A DNA stretch of 64,000 nucleotides from Salinispora tropica CNB-440 (GTDB lineage Bacteria; Actinomycetota; Actinomycetes; Mycobacteriales; Micromonosporaceae): NCBI RefSeq assembly GCF_000016425.1, contig NC_009380.1:372001-436000 (forward strand). Reading direction: 5' to 3'. Every line of letters begins with the position of its first letter. Within the stretch, counting starts at the first letter, position 1. Positions 16,292 through 24,794 of this stretch are shown piece by piece. Position numbers and translations under genes: made by a program. The notes beneath the pieces were generated by a model. That model was given only the letters and a program-made list of their open reading frames with translations. It made no database searches and was not told the origin of the DNA.

Positions 16292-17572
16292 GTGGAGTGG
16301 GTAGTGGTGGTCGCGGTGGCCGTGGGACTGGCGGTCGGCGTGCTGCTGGCCTGGCTCGTCCTGACGCGGCGAGCTGGATCGACCTTGATGGGGAGCCACC
16401 AGTCCGGCTCCCCCCGGCCCAGGGGGAGGCCCGCGATAGCCGACGGTCCGCAGTCCGGCCTTGGTCGCCGGACGATCGACTCCCTCCGGGTCGGCGTCGT
16501 GGTCCTCGCCGACGACGACGGGCCCGTCCTGGTCAACCCGGCAGCCCGCGCGATGGGGCTGCTCCGCGCTGGCGGCGCACCGGGTACGGTCACCGCCCAT
16601 CCGTTGATCCGGACGCTCGCGGGGCAGGTGCGGCGGACCGGCGTACGTCGAGAGATCCAGCTGGACCTGCCCCGGGGGGACGACAGCGTCGCCGCGGAGA
16701 ATCCGCTCGGCGTGCATCTGCGGGCGGTTGGTCTCGGCGGCGGCCATGTCGCCGTGGAAGCCGTGGATGTGACCGAGTCGCACCGGCTGGCCCGGGTCCG
16801 GCGAGACTTCGTGGCCAACGTGAGTCACGAGCTGAAGACCCCCATCGGGGCGCTCCAACTCCTCGCCGAAGCGTTGCTGGACGCGACCGAGCCGGCCGAC
16901 GAGGAGCAGCCGGACCTCTCCGAGGACCTGGTCGCCACTCGACGGTTCGCCGAACGGATCCGGCACGAGTCGACCCGGCTGGGTCGGTTGGTGCAGGAGT
17001 TGCTGGAGCTGACCCGGCTTCAGGGCGCCGACCCGCAGCCCGCGCCGGAGCCGGTCGCCGTGGACTGGGTGGTCGGCGAGGTGGTGGATCGGACCCGGAC
17101 CGGTGCCAGCGCCCGCCGGATCGACGTGGTGGTTGACGGCGAGCGGGGACTGACCGTGTACGGCAGTGACACCCAGTTGGCCACCGCCGTGTCGAACCTG
17201 GTCGAGAATGCCATCAACTACTCGGGTGAGGACACCACCGTCCGGATCACCGCCCGGCACGACGATGAACACGTCACGATCGCCGTTACCGACCAGGGCA
17301 TCGGGATCGGCCCGCGCGAAGTGGACCGGATCTTCGAGCGTTTCTACCGGGCCGACCAGGCGCGATCCCGCGCGACCGGCGGCACCGGTCTCGGGCTCGC
17401 CATCGTCAAGCACATCGCCAGCAACCACGGCGGACGGGTGGAGGTCGCGAGTACTCCTGACGAGGGCTCGACGTTCACCCTCCGACTCCCCGCCCGCGCC
17501 CCGGACGACCCTTTGGTGATACCGCCCTCGGCTGAGATCGAGGCCGAACCGGCCGAGTCCCAGCAGACGTGA
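16292..17572 (+). CDS. senX3: Sensor histidine kinase SenX3/PhoR-like
   Basis: A 426-residue kinase with one N-terminal TM (residues 1-25, VVVVAVAVGLAVGVLLAWLV), a degenerate PAS domain (about 60-165), a HisKA domain with phospho-acceptor H179 in FVANVSHELKTPIG, and an HATPase domain with N-box (LVENAINYSGED), VTDQGIGIG, FYRADQARSRATGG and GTGLGLAIVKHI. It pairs with the response regulator 19 nt downstream. The SenX3-RegX3 system controls the phosphate-starvation response in mycobacteria, and PhoR-PhoP does so in Streptomyces; the same role is likely here. Confidence 0.93.
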   Translation: MEWVVVVAVAVGLAVGVLLAWLVLTRRAGSTLMGSHQSGSPRPRGRPAIADGPQSGLGRRTIDSLRVGVVVLADDDGPVLVNPAARAMGLLRAGGAPGTVTAHPLIRTLAGQVRRTGVRREIQLDLPRGDDSVAAENPLGVHLRAVGLGGGHVAVEAVDVTESHRLARVRRDFVANVSHELKTPIGALQLLAEALLDATEPADEEQPDLSEDLVATRRFAERIRHESTRLGRLVQELLELTRLQGADPQPAPEPVAVDWVVGEVVDRTRTGASARRIDVVVDGERGLTVYGSDTQLATAVSNLVENAINYSGEDTTVRITARHDDEHVTIAVTDQGIGIGPREVDRIFERFYRADQARSRATGGTGLGLAIVKHIASNHGGRVEVASTPDEGSTFTLRLPARAPDDPLVIPPSAEIEAEPAESQQT

Positions 17573-17591
17573 CAGTGAAAGGAAGCCTCTG

Positions 17592-18275
17592 TTGAGCCGC
17601 GTTCTGGTGGTCGAGGACGAGGAGTCGTTCTCCGATGCCCTGTCGTACATGCTCCGTAAGGAGGGCTTCGAGGTCTCGGTGGCCGCGACTGGCCCCTCCG
17701 CCCTCACCGAGTTCGACCGGACCGGTGCCGACATCGTGCTGCTCGACCTGATGCTGCCCGAGATGTCTGGCAGCGAGGTGTGTCGGCAGCTCCGGCAGCG
17801 GTCGCACGTGCCGATCATCATGGTCACCGCTCGGGACAGCGAGATCGACAAGGTGGTCGGGTTGGAGATCGGAGCCGACGACTACGTGACGAAGCCGTAC
17901 TCGCCGCGGGAACTCGTCGCCCGGATCCGTGCGGTGCTGCGCCGCAAGAGCGTCGAGACGGTGGAGTCGGGTGCGGCGACGTTGGCCGCGGGCCCGGTTC
18001 GGATGGACATCGAGCGGCACGTGGTCACGGTCGACGGCGGCCCGGTGCAGCTGCCGCTGAAGGAGTTCGAGCTGCTGGAGTTGTTGCTGCGCAACGCCGG
18101 CCGGGTACTCACCCGGGGCCAGCTGATCGATCGGGTCTGGGGGGCCGACTACGTGGGCGACACGAAAACCCTCGACGTACACGTCAAGCGGCTGCGTTCC
18201 AAGGTCGAGCCGGAACCATCCACCCCCCGCCACATCGTCACCGTGCGGGGCCTGGGGTACAAGTTCGAGCCGTGA
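17592..18275 (+). CDS. regX3: OmpR-family response regulator RegX3/PhoP-like
   Basis: A 227-residue protein with a receiver domain (acidic pocket VVEDEE, phospho-acceptor D52 in LLDLMLPEMSG, signalling T in VTARDSE, K101 in YVTKPYS) followed by an OmpR winged helix (KEFELLELLLRNAGRVLTRG, TKTLDVHVKRLRSKVE). The TTG start at 17592 has AAGGAAG about 7-8 nt upstream and lies 19 nt after senX3. It is expected to bind direct-repeat PHO-box-type sites at phosphate-responsive promoters. Confidence 0.95.
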   Translation: MSRVLVVEDEESFSDALSYMLRKEGFEVSVAATGPSALTEFDRTGADIVLLDLMLPEMSGSEVCRQLRQRSHVPIIMVTARDSEIDKVVGLEIGADDYVTKPYSPRELVARIRAVLRRKSVETVESGAATLAAGPVRMDIERHVVTVDGGPVQLPLKEFELLELLLRNAGRVLTRGQLIDRVWGADYVGDTKTLDVHVKRLRSKVEPEPSTPRHIVTVRGLGYKFEP

Positions 18276-18359
18276 TCTGACGACCCGTACGGCTCGCGGG
18301 CCGTGCTGTCCGCCGCGGCGCCGGACGGCCTCGCGCGGCCCGGCCTGCCCCCTGCGTGG

Positions 18360-19166
18360 TCAGTCCGGGTCGGCCGGGTGCGGGGCGACCAGCCCGTGGC
18401 GGGCGCGGGCGGCACACAACGCGGCCAGTTCGGCGTACGCGGGTGCACCGATCAGGGCGGTCAGCTCCGGGGCGTACGAGACGTACATCCGTTCGGCCGC
18501 CACATGGGCGTCCCGGGACGAGGTGCACCACCAGTCCAGGTCGTGCCCGCCGGCGCCCCAGCCGCGACGGTCGAACTCCCCGAGCGTGGACAGCAGAACC
18601 TTGGTGCCGTCCGGGCGCTGGACCCACTCCTGTTCACGGCGGATCGGCAACTGCCAGCAGACATCCGGCTTGTACTCCAGCGGGTGGGCGCCGTCGCGGA
18701 GCGCCTGGGCGTGCAGGGCGCAGCCGGCCCCGCCGGGAAAGCCGGCGTCGTTGAGGAAGACGCAGGGGCCGTCGGGCCGGGTGGCCGTCCGTCGGGCGGG
18801 CGTCTTCTCGTCAACCGTGTCGGTCTCGGTCCAGTTGTTGAAGCCCCGCCGGTGGTGCTGCCAGGTTTCCGGGGTCAGCCGTCGGACCGCCGATCGAACC
18901 CGCTGTTCGTCGTCGGAGTCGGTGAAGAACGCGCCGTGTGAGCAGCAGCCGTCGGCGGGGCGGTCGGCGCTGATGCCGTGACAGCCGCGCCCGTAGACGC
19001 AGGTCCACCGGGACAGCAGCCAGGTCAGGTCGGCCCGGATCAGGTGGGTGTCGTCGGCCGGGTCGCCGAACTCGATCCACTCCCGGGGGAAGTCCAGCGG
19101 GACCTCCCGGCCGCGTGGATCGTCTGGGTCGTCCGGCCGGGTACGGAGCTCGATCTGCCCTCTCAC
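18360..19166 (-). CDS. Cys-rich conserved protein (Rv0495c-like, DUF3109-like)
   Basis: A 268-residue soluble protein of unknown function. It has an ordered Cys pattern: [13 protein letters not shown] (residues about 53-65), [26 protein letters not shown] and [13 protein letters not shown]. This resembles metal/FeS-cluster proteins of the YkgJ/DUF3109 kind. It occupies the place of Rv0495c next to the exopolyphosphatase gene and is divergent from it. GTG 19166 is chosen since TACGCT lies 6 nt upstream, a leaderless arrangement; the frame stays open to 19271, but the extra residues overlap the ppx promoter region. A zinc or iron-sulfur site is inferred. Confidence 0.72.
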   Translation of the reverse strand: MRGQIELRTRPDDPDDPRGREVPLDFPREWIEFGDPADDTHLIRADLTWLLSRWTCVYGRGCHGISADRPADGCCSHGAFFTDSDDEQRVRSAVRRLTPETWQHHRRGFNNWTETDTVDEKTPARRTATRPDGPCVFLNDAGFPGGAGCALHAQALRDGAHPLEYKPDVCWQLPIRREQEWVQRPDGTKVLLSTLGEFDRRGWGAGGHDLDWWCTSSRDAHVAAERMYVSYAPELTALIGAPAYAELAALCAARARHGLVAPHPADPD

Positions 19167-19172
19167 CTGACC

Positions 19173-19178
19173 AGCGTA
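19173..19178 (-). promoter_or_regulatory. TACGCT -10 box, leaderless-type
   Basis: TACGCT on the minus strand lies 6 nt before GTG 19166. It faces the divergent ppx promoter about 50 bp away. Confidence 0.5.
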
Positions 19179-19226
19179 CGCGCCAGCGGATGGCAAGCCC
19201 GGTGCGTCGCGGGCGGGTGTTGCCTC

Positions 19227-19232
19227 TAGGGT
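19227..19232 (+). promoter_or_regulatory. TAGGGT -10 box, leaderless-type
   Basis: TAGGGT lies 7 nt before ATG 19240 of the Ppx/GppA gene. Confidence 0.5.
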
Positions 19233-19239
19233 TTGCCTC

Positions 19240-20184
19240 ATGCGGCTGGGCGTCCTTGATGTGGGTTCCAATACGGTGCACCTGCTGGTGGTGGACGCTC
19301 ACCGGGGCGCGCACCCCTGGCCGGCGCACTCCGAGAAGGCGGTGCTGCGACTGGCCGAACAGATCGGCCCGGATGGCGCGCTCACCCCCGCCGGCGCGGA
19401 TTCCCTGGTGCGGGCGGTCGCGTCCGCGAAGGAGTCCGCGTTCGGGCTGGGCACCGACAACCTGATCGCGTTCGCCACCTCCGCAGTACGGGACGCCACC
19501 AACTCGGTGGCGGTGTTGGCCCGGGTCCAGGCGGAGACCGGGGTCAGACTGGAGGTCCTCACCGGTGCCGACGAGGCCCGGATGACCTTCCTCGCGGTGC
19601 GCCGCTGGTTCGGCTGGTCGGCCGGGCGGCTGCTGGTGCTCGACATCGGTGGAGGCTCGCTGGAGATCGCGGCGGGCATCGACGAGGATCCGGACGCCGC
19701 GGTGTCGTTGCCGCTGGGCGCTGGCCGGCTCACCCGCCACCATCTCCAGGTCGCCGCGGGCAGTACGTCCCCGCCGGGGGCCGAGCAGGTGGAGAAGCTG
19801 CGGGCGTACGTGGACGGCCAGCTTGACGCGGTGGCCGGGGGGCTGAACAAGGTGGGCTGGGAGCGTCCGGTCGCCACCTCGAAGACCTTCCGGACCCTGG
19901 CCCGCCTCGCCGGGGCGGCCCCCTCCGGGGCGGGCGTCTGGGCCCGACGCCGGCTTACCCGGGCCGGACTGCGGCAGGTGCTCGGGTTCATCCGGCACAT
20001 TCCCCCGGCGCAGCTCGTCGAGCTGGACGGGGTCAGCGTCGGTCGGGCGCATCAGCTGTTGGCCGGTGCGGTGGTCGCCGAGGCGGCGATGCGCCGGCTG
20101 GACATCGGCACCCTGGAGGTCTGCCCGTGGGCGTTGCGGGAGGGGGTGATCCTGCGCCGGCTTGATCAGCTCGTGTCGATGTAA
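19240..20184 (+). CDS. Ppx/GppA-type exopolyphosphatase
   Basis: A 314-residue member of the ASKHA-fold Ppx/GppA family, short (single-domain-pair) form like mycobacterial Ppx1. The phosphate-1 loop is [14 protein letters not shown] at the start; [11 protein letters not shown] and the phosphate-2 loop [12 protein letters not shown] follow. It hydrolyses terminal phosphate from polyphosphate, or pppGpp in GppA-like members; sequence alone does not separate them. Its place close to senX3-regX3 fits phosphate metabolism. Confidence 0.9.
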   Translation: MRLGVLDVGSNTVHLLVVDAHRGAHPWPAHSEKAVLRLAEQIGPDGALTPAGADSLVRAVASAKESAFGLGTDNLIAFATSAVRDATNSVAVLARVQAETGVRLEVLTGADEARMTFLAVRRWFGWSAGRLLVLDIGGGSLEIAAGIDEDPDAAVSLPLGAGRLTRHHLQVAAGSTSPPGAEQVEKLRAYVDGQLDAVAGGLNKVGWERPVATSKTFRTLARLAGAAPSGAGVWARRRLTRAGLRQVLGFIRHIPPAQLVELDGVSVGRAHQLLAGAVVAEAAMRRLDIGTLEVCPWALREGVILRRLDQLVSM

Positions 20185-20245
20185 CGTGCCCCGGAGGCAG
20201 TGGTATTTGCCGGCACTCATCCTGAAGATCCCCATCGGTGCCGGC

Positions 20246-20251
20246 TACTCT
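20246..20251 (+). promoter_or_regulatory. TACTCT -10 box, leaderless-type
   Basis: TACTCT lies 7 nt before GTG 20259. The identical hexamer is found before the proline dehydrogenase and rex genes. Confidence 0.55.
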
Positions 20252-20258
20252 CGATGCT

Positions 20259-21146
20259 GTGCCCCGAGTTCCGGTTCTCCTGTCCACCTCGTCGGTCTTC
20301 CCCGAGCGGACCGCAGCGGCGTTTCAGCTGGCTGCCACGCTCGGCTACGACGGCGTCGAGGTGATGGTCTGGACCGACGCCGTCAGCCAGGATGCTGGCG
20401 CGCTCGCCGGACTCGCCAAGCACTACGGCGTGCCGGTGCTCTCCGTGCACGCCCCATGTCTACTGGTTACCCAGCGGGTGTGGAGCGCCGACCCGTGGGA
20501 GCGGTTGCGCCGTTCCGGTCAGCTGGCCGAGGCGCTGGGCGCGCCGACCGTGGTGGTGCACCCGCCATTCACCTGGCAGCGGGACTACGCCCGTAACTTC
20601 GCCGAGGGCCTGGATGAGGTCACCGGGCAGTTCGGTGGCATCAGTTTCCCGGTCGAGAACATGTATCCGGTGCGGATGGCGGGGCGGCAGTTCGTTCCGT
20701 ACGCCCCGGGGTGGGACCCCACCACGACGGGATACCCCTCCTACACCCTTGACCTGTCGCACTGCGCGGCGTCCCACACCGACGCGCTGGAGTTGGCCGA
20801 CCGAATGGGCGCCGGTCTGACCCACGTTCACCTGGGCGATGGCACCGGTGAGGGGCGCGACGAGCATCTCGTCCCCGGGCGGGGGACCCAGCCCTGCGCC
20901 GAGCTGCTGCGCTCGCTCGCCGGCCGGGGCTTCACCGGCTCGGTGGCGGTGGAGGTGTCAACCCGGCGGGCGAAGAGCCGCGCGGTCCGGGAAGCGGACC
21001 TGCGGGCAGCGTTGGCCTTCGCCCGCCAGCACCTCGACCCCCCGGCCGCCGCGACCAACGCCGGGCCGGACCCAGTGCGGCGGGGCGGCCGGGAAGCCGA
21101 AGAGTTAGACAGCGGAGCACCCCGCCGGCCGCCGGCGTTCAGCTGA
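20259..21146 (+). CDS. Sugar phosphate isomerase/epimerase (AP endonuclease 2-like TIM barrel)
   Basis: A 295-residue xylose-isomerase-like TIM barrel. Metal-site stretches include YDGVEVMV (Glu), VVVHPPF (His), FPVENM (Glu), [11 protein letters not shown] (Asp/His), LTHVHLGDG (His) and VAVEVST (Glu). This set of acidic/His residues at strand ends is typical of divalent-metal isomerases and epimerases. It corresponds in position to Rv0498. The substrate is unknown. GTG 20259 is chosen on the leaderless -10 TACTCT; the last 8 bp overlap the convergent CGNR gene. Confidence 0.82.
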   Translation: MPRVPVLLSTSSVFPERTAAAFQLAATLGYDGVEVMVWTDAVSQDAGALAGLAKHYGVPVLSVHAPCLLVTQRVWSADPWERLRRSGQLAEALGAPTVVVHPPFTWQRDYARNFAEGLDEVTGQFGGISFPVENMYPVRMAGRQFVPYAPGWDPTTTGYPSYTLDLSHCAASHTDALELADRMGAGLTHVHLGDGTGEGRDEHLVPGRGTQPCAELLRSLAGRGFTGSVAVEVSTRRAKSRAVREADLRAALAFARQHLDPPAAATNAGPDPVRRGGREAEELDSGAPRRPPAFS

Positions 21147-21723
21147 CCACGGTCAGGTTGTCGGCCCCGGTGGGCTGCGCCGCCACCGCGACCCGGTCGC
21201 GGATCGCGGCCCGCTTGCGGGCCCGGTGCGCCGCCACGTGAGAGCGGGTGGCGCAGCGCTCCGAGCAGAACCGTCGGCAGCAGTTCGACGAGGTGTCCAG
21301 GTAGACGTTGCCGCACCGCTCGTCCGCACAGACCCCGAACCGGGCGCTGCCGTATTCACAGAGCCACACCGACAGTCCCCAGACCGCGCCGGCCAGGTAC
21401 TCCGCGCTCACCGAGGCGCCGCGGCTGGTGACGTGCATGTGCCAGTCACTGGAGTCGTGCCCGGAGATGCGCGGCTGCACCGGGTACGCTTCCAACAGCA
21501 CATTCAGCTCGGCGACCGCTTGGACGTCTCGCCCGGACGTGCCGTACTCGAAGACATCGCGAAGTCGCTTCTGCGCCCGTCGAAAGATCGTGAGATCTCG
21601 CTCCGACACTTCGTCCCGCATCCACGAAACGTCGTCGGGAAAGAGCGAACGGAGGGCGTCGAGGTCGTCCAGCCGGACATTGATCAGATCAACTCCGGTC
21701 CGGGCGTACGCGTCGAAGTTCAC
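21139..21723 (-). CDS. CGNR zinc-finger (ABATE-domain) regulator
   Basis: A 194-residue protein: N-terminal ABATE-type ligand domain (residues about 1-135, with [20 protein letters not shown]) and a C-terminal CGNR zinc finger with [15 protein letters not shown] and [24 protein letters not shown] proteins are putative DNA-binding regulators. It is convergent with, and overlaps by 8 bp, the isomerase gene, and is divergent from proline dehydrogenase, which it might regulate (inference). GTG 21723 is chosen because TACCGT (21736-21731) lies 7 nt upstream; GTG 21732 is an in-frame alternative. Confidence 0.82.
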   Translation of the reverse strand: MNFDAYARTGVDLINVRLDDLDALRSLFPDDVSWMRDEVSERDLTIFRRAQKRLRDVFEYGTSGRDVQAVAELNVLLEAYPVQPRISGHDSSDWHMHVTSRGASVSAEYLAGAVWGLSVWLCEYGSARFGVCADERCGNVYLDTSSNCCRRFCSERCATRSHVAAHRARKRAAIRDRVAVAAQPTGADNLTVVS

Positions 21724-21730
21724 GTCACCC

Positions 21731-21736
21731 ACGGTA
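21731..21736 (-). promoter_or_regulatory. TACCGT -10 box, leaderless-type
   Basis: TACCGT on the minus strand lies 7 nt before GTG 21723 of the CGNR gene. Confidence 0.5.
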
Positions 21737-21809
21737 GACGACTTCCGGGGCATGCGGCGTGTCGATGTAGTGCGATGTGACCACACCGCCGTTTTGCCGC
21801 TCTGAGCGC

Positions 21810-21815
21810 TACTCT
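21810..21815 (+). promoter_or_regulatory. TACTCT -10 box, leaderless-type
   Basis: TACTCT lies 6 nt before ATG 21822 of the proline dehydrogenase gene. Confidence 0.55.
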
Positions 21816-21821
21816 CAGCCC

Positions 21822-22739
21822 ATGCTTCGTACCGTCATTCTCGCTGCGGCCCGGTCATCGCGGTGCGAGCGGCTCGTCGCGACAGCCCCGTTAACTCGGA
21901 ACATGGTGCGCCGGTTCGTCGCCGGCCCCCGGACCGAGGACGCGTTGCGAGTCACCCGCGCCCTCGTCGACGACGGGCTCACGGTCACCCTCGACAACCT
22001 CGGTGAGGACACGGTCACACCCGAGCAGGCCAGCGCCGTTCGCGACGAGTACCTCGGCCTGCTGGAGTCGCTCGCCGCCGACGGGCTCACCCCGGCCGCC
22101 GAGGTGAGTGTCAAGCTCTCCGCGCTCGGGCAGACCTTTGACGAGCAGCTTGCCTACGACAACGCCCGGGCGATCTGCGCGGCGGCCGAGGCCTCCGGCA
22201 CCACGGTCACCCTCGACATGGAGGACCACACCACCACCGACTCGACTCTGGATATCCTCGTCAAGCTGCGGGCGGACCATCCGTCCACGGGCGCGGTTCT
22301 GCAGGCGTACCTGCGTCGAACCGAGTCCGACTGCCGGCAGTTGGCCGGCGCCGGTTCCCGGGTCCGGCTCTGCAAGGGCGCGTACCGGGAGCCCGAATCG
22401 GTGGCCTACCAGTCAGCTCGGGACGTAGACCGGTCCTACGTACGCTGCCTGACCATTCTGATGGCTGGGGCCGGCTACCCGATGCTCGCCACTCACGACC
22501 CCCGCCTGATCGCGATCGGCGAGGACCGGGCCCGCTGGTTCGACCGGGGGCCGGACCAGTTCGAGTTCCAGATGCTCTACGGCATCCGCTCAGCCGATCA
22601 GGCCCGCCTGATCGGCGACGGATACACCGTGCGCACGTACGTCCCGTACGGCAACGAGTGGTTCGGCTATCTCATGCGTCGCCTGGCCGAACGCCCCGCC
22701 AATCTGGGGTTTTTCGCCCACGCCCTGATGGGTCGGTAG
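21822..22739 (+). CDS. Proline dehydrogenase (monofunctional)
   Basis: A 305-residue flavoprotein of the PutA-type (beta/alpha)8 barrel that oxidises L-proline to pyrroline-5-carboxylate. Visible motifs are VSVKLSALGQ, VTLDMEDHTTTD, VLQAYLRRTESDC (FAD/proline-binding YxRRxExD-like), VRLCKGAYREPESVAYQ, MLATHDP and FEFQMLYGIR. It has no P5C dehydrogenase domain, and no such gene is in the window. ATG 21822 fits the leaderless -10; the frame opens earlier at 21777. Expression may be tied to the divergent CGNR regulator. Confidence 0.92.
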   Translation: MLRTVILAAARSSRCERLVATAPLTRNMVRRFVAGPRTEDALRVTRALVDDGLTVTLDNLGEDTVTPEQASAVRDEYLGLLESLAADGLTPAAEVSVKLSALGQTFDEQLAYDNARAICAAAEASGTTVTLDMEDHTTTDSTLDILVKLRADHPSTGAVLQAYLRRTESDCRQLAGAGSRVRLCKGAYREPESVAYQSARDVDRSYVRCLTILMAGAGYPMLATHDPRLIAIGEDRARWFDRGPDQFEFQMLYGIRSADQARLIGDGYTVRTYVPYGNEWFGYLMRRLAERPANLGFFAHALMGR

Positions 22740-23084
22740 TCGCGGCGCTGGTCGCGGTCGTGATCTACCGGTGTCGGGCCCCGGTGAGCGCCCTGACACA
22801 CTGGTGCCCGCTCCCAGCACGGAGCCCCGATCCGCGTCCGGACGCGGACCGGGGCGCTCGTCCGGTGGCACCGGTGGCGCCACCGGCGCCACCGGGCACC
22901 GTGGGGATCGAGCAGGGCCGGCGGCGGGCCCACCAGCTCCGCTGGTGTGAATCAGGATGGTTTGTCCGAAGGGATCGCGCCGGTCACATCGGCCCCGCTA
23001 CCGTACTGGTAACACGCGCGTCGCTGGTCCGGCGGAAGCCCCGTCGGGATAGCACGCGCCGGGCATGGGATGGGTCGGTGGGCC
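22740..23084. other. 345-bp intergenic region
   Basis: It holds the proline dehydrogenase terminator hairpin (22824-22855), GGTGGC/GCCACC inverted repeats at about 22862-22898, and a 13-bp TACC-N5-GGTA inverted repeat near 22999. No coding sequence was recognised; the short HTH gene that follows likely has its promoter here. Confidence 0.45.
22824..22855 (+). terminator. Hairpin terminator after proline dehydrogenase
   Basis: GCCCCG-A-TCCGCGTCC pairs with GGACGCGGA-C-CGGGGC, with one A-C mismatch and a very tight turn. It lies 85 bp after the stop codon. Confidence 0.6.
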
Positions 23085-23294
23085 ATGGCCGGGTCGCGGT
23101 CCGACGGTCAGCTGTCGGAGGTCAGGTTCCTCACCGTCGCCGAGGTGGCGACGGTCATGCGGGTGTCGAAGATGACGGTCTACCGCCTGGTGCACGGCGG
23201 CGAGCTCGGCGCGGTCCGGGTCGGCCGGTCGTTTCGCGTCCCCGAGCACTCGGTGCACGAGTACCTACGCGGTGCCTTTCAAGAAACCGCCTGA
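23085..23294 (+). CDS. Excisionase-type HTH (MerR-like) small DNA-binding protein
   Basis: A 69-residue protein built of a single winged helix-turn-helix: FLTVAEVATVMRVSKMTVYR, the LVHGGELGAVRVGRSF wing and VPEHSVHEYLRG. It matches the conserved actinobacterial Rv0500A-type protein by size and by context with the 33-residue bS22-like gene and the epimerase. It is related to, but distinct from, BldC. Its target is unknown. ATG 23085 is used; the in-frame ATG 23076 would need a weaker context. Confidence 0.83.
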   Translation: MAGSRSDGQLSEVRFLTVAEVATVMRVSKMTVYRLVHGGELGAVRVGRSFRVPEHSVHEYLRGAFQETA

Positions 23295-23496
23295 ACCTCC
23301 GTCTGCGGGTGTGAACCGACCGTGGTGACCGGCATCGAGGGGCCGCGTTGGTCCTGCTGATGCTTCCCGGCTACCCTGGACCCGACCGTGACCACAGATG
23401 CGCTCCGCCGCCCGTCCCGCAGGTCCGGTCCGTTGTCCGCAAGCGGACGCCGGTGTCATCCGGTCCGCCCCGCACATTGCATCGAAAGGCTGTCGT

Positions 23497-23598
23497 ATGG
23501 GCTCGGTGGTCAAGAAGCGCCGCAAGCGCATGGCTAAGAAGAAGCACCGCAAGCTGCTGCGCAAGACCCGCGTCCAGCGTCGCCGTCTCGGCAAGTGA
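23497..23598 (+). CDS. Small basic ribosomal protein bS22-like (AURKAIP1/COX24 domain)
   Basis: A 33-residue, extremely basic protein that begins [19 protein letters not shown] and ends RVQRRRLGK. It matches the 33-residue Rv0500B product, identified in mycobacterial ribosome structures as bS22 near the decoding centre of the 30S subunit. AAAGG lies about 9 nt upstream of the ATG. It lies between the HTH gene and the epimerase, as in mycobacteria. Because of its size it is easily missed by gene finders. Confidence 0.9.
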   Translation: MGSVVKKRRKRMAKKKHRKLLRKTRVQRRRLGK

Positions 23599-23717
23599 TC
23601 CGGTGCCGGGCTGGTCCCGGCACCGTCATCACTTGCCAGCTGTCGACCCTCGGAGGCTTAGGTGATCAGGCCGCGGATGTTCCGGCTCGATCTCGCCTGC
23701 CGGGGACGGTGTGCGGC

Positions 23718-24794
23718 ATGACCCCCGGTGGCCCCTCCGGTGCCCCGGGGGTTGTCGTCGTGACCGGCGTCAGTCGCTACCTCGGTGCCCACGTCGCCGC
23801 GCGGCTCGCCGCCGACCCGCGGGTCGGGCGGGTCATCGGAGTCGACCCACCGGAGGCGGGTGGCGAGCTCACCGACCTGCTCAACGGGGTCGAGCGGGTC
23901 CGGGCGGATGCGGGTTCGATCGGTGGCCTCCTCGCCGACCTTGACGTTGATGCCGTGGTGCACCTGGCCCTGGTCAGTGCCCCCGACCCGCAGCACGGGG
24001 GCCGCGCGGCCATGAAGGACCAGAACGTCATCGGCACGATGCAGCTGCTCGCCGCCGCGCAGCATGCGCCCCGGCTACGCAAGCTCGTCGTCCGCTCCTC
24101 GACCGCCGCGTACGGCGCGTCCTTCCGCGACCCGGCTGTCTTCACCGAGGAGACCGAGCCGCGTGAGGTACCGCGCGGTGGCTTCGGCCGGGACATCCTG
24201 GACATCGAGGGGTACGTGCGGGGTTTTCGCCGCCGCCGCCCCGATGTAACCGCCACCGTGCTGCGGTTCGCGCCGTTCATCGGCTCGACCGCGGACACCA
24301 CGCTCACCCGCTACTTCGCCCAACCCCTGGTGCCCACCGTGTTCGGCCGCGACCCGCGGCTACAGTTCCTGCACTTCGAGGACGCGCTGGAGGTGTTGCA
24401 CCGGTCGATCGTGCTGGATCATCCCGGCACCTACAACGTCGCCGGTCCCGGGGTGCTGGCGCTCTCCCAGGCCATTCGGCGGGCCGGCCGGGTCGCGGTG
24501 CCGGTGCTGGAGCCGGGCCTGTCCGGGGCGGCTGCGTTGGCCCGCACGCTCGGCTTCGGCCGCTACGGGTTGGACCAGGTCGACCTCTTCGTGCACGGTC
24601 GGGTCGTGGACACCGATCGGCTCGAGCGGGAGTTCGGCTTCACCCCACGCTCGACTGCAGCCGCCTTCGACGACTTCATCCGCGCCCACCGCAACGGCAT
24701 CGTGGTCACCCGGGAGCGGCTCGCCGCCGCCGAGCAGCTGGTGCTCGACGGGGTCCGGCAGGTTCGCTCCGCCGCCGCTCGGGAGCGGTCGTGA
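23718..24794 (+). CDS. NAD-dependent epimerase/dehydratase family protein
   Basis: A 358-residue extended-SDR-like protein. The Rossmann motif is VVVTGVSRYLGAHVAARLA (TGxxxYLG), followed by IGVDPP, HLALVSAP and the active-site region VRSSTAAYGAS. The usual YxxxK is not evident at the expected place (DILDIEGYVRGFRRR), as in other Rv0501/GalE2-type proteins, so catalysis may differ. It overlaps the acyltransferase gene as GTGA, so the two are translationally coupled. ATG 23718 is the first start before the conserved part; the frame is open from 23595. Confidence 0.8.
   Translation: MTPGGPSGAPGVVVVTGVSRYLGAHVAARLAADPRVGRVIGVDPPEAGGELTDLLNGVERVRADAGSIGGLLADLDVDAVVHLALVSAPDPQHGGRAAMKDQNVIGTMQLLAAAQHAPRLRKLVVRSSTAAYGASFRDPAVFTEETEPREVPRGGFGRDILDIEGYVRGFRRRRPDVTATVLRFAPFIGSTADTTLTRYFAQPLVPTVFGRDPRLQFLHFEDALEVLHRSIVLDHPGTYNVAGPGVLALSQAIRRAGRVAVPVLEPGLSGAAALARTLGFGRYGLDQVDLFVHGRVVDTDRLEREFGFTPRSTAAAFDDFIRAHRNGIVVTRERLAAAEQLVLDGVRQVRSAAARERS

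Noticed and set aside
18811..20235. 474-codon minus-strand open frame over the Ppx/GppA gene
   Set aside because: Composition is Arg/Gln/His/Pro-rich as expected for an antisense shadow; the plus strand has clear ASKHA phosphate loops.
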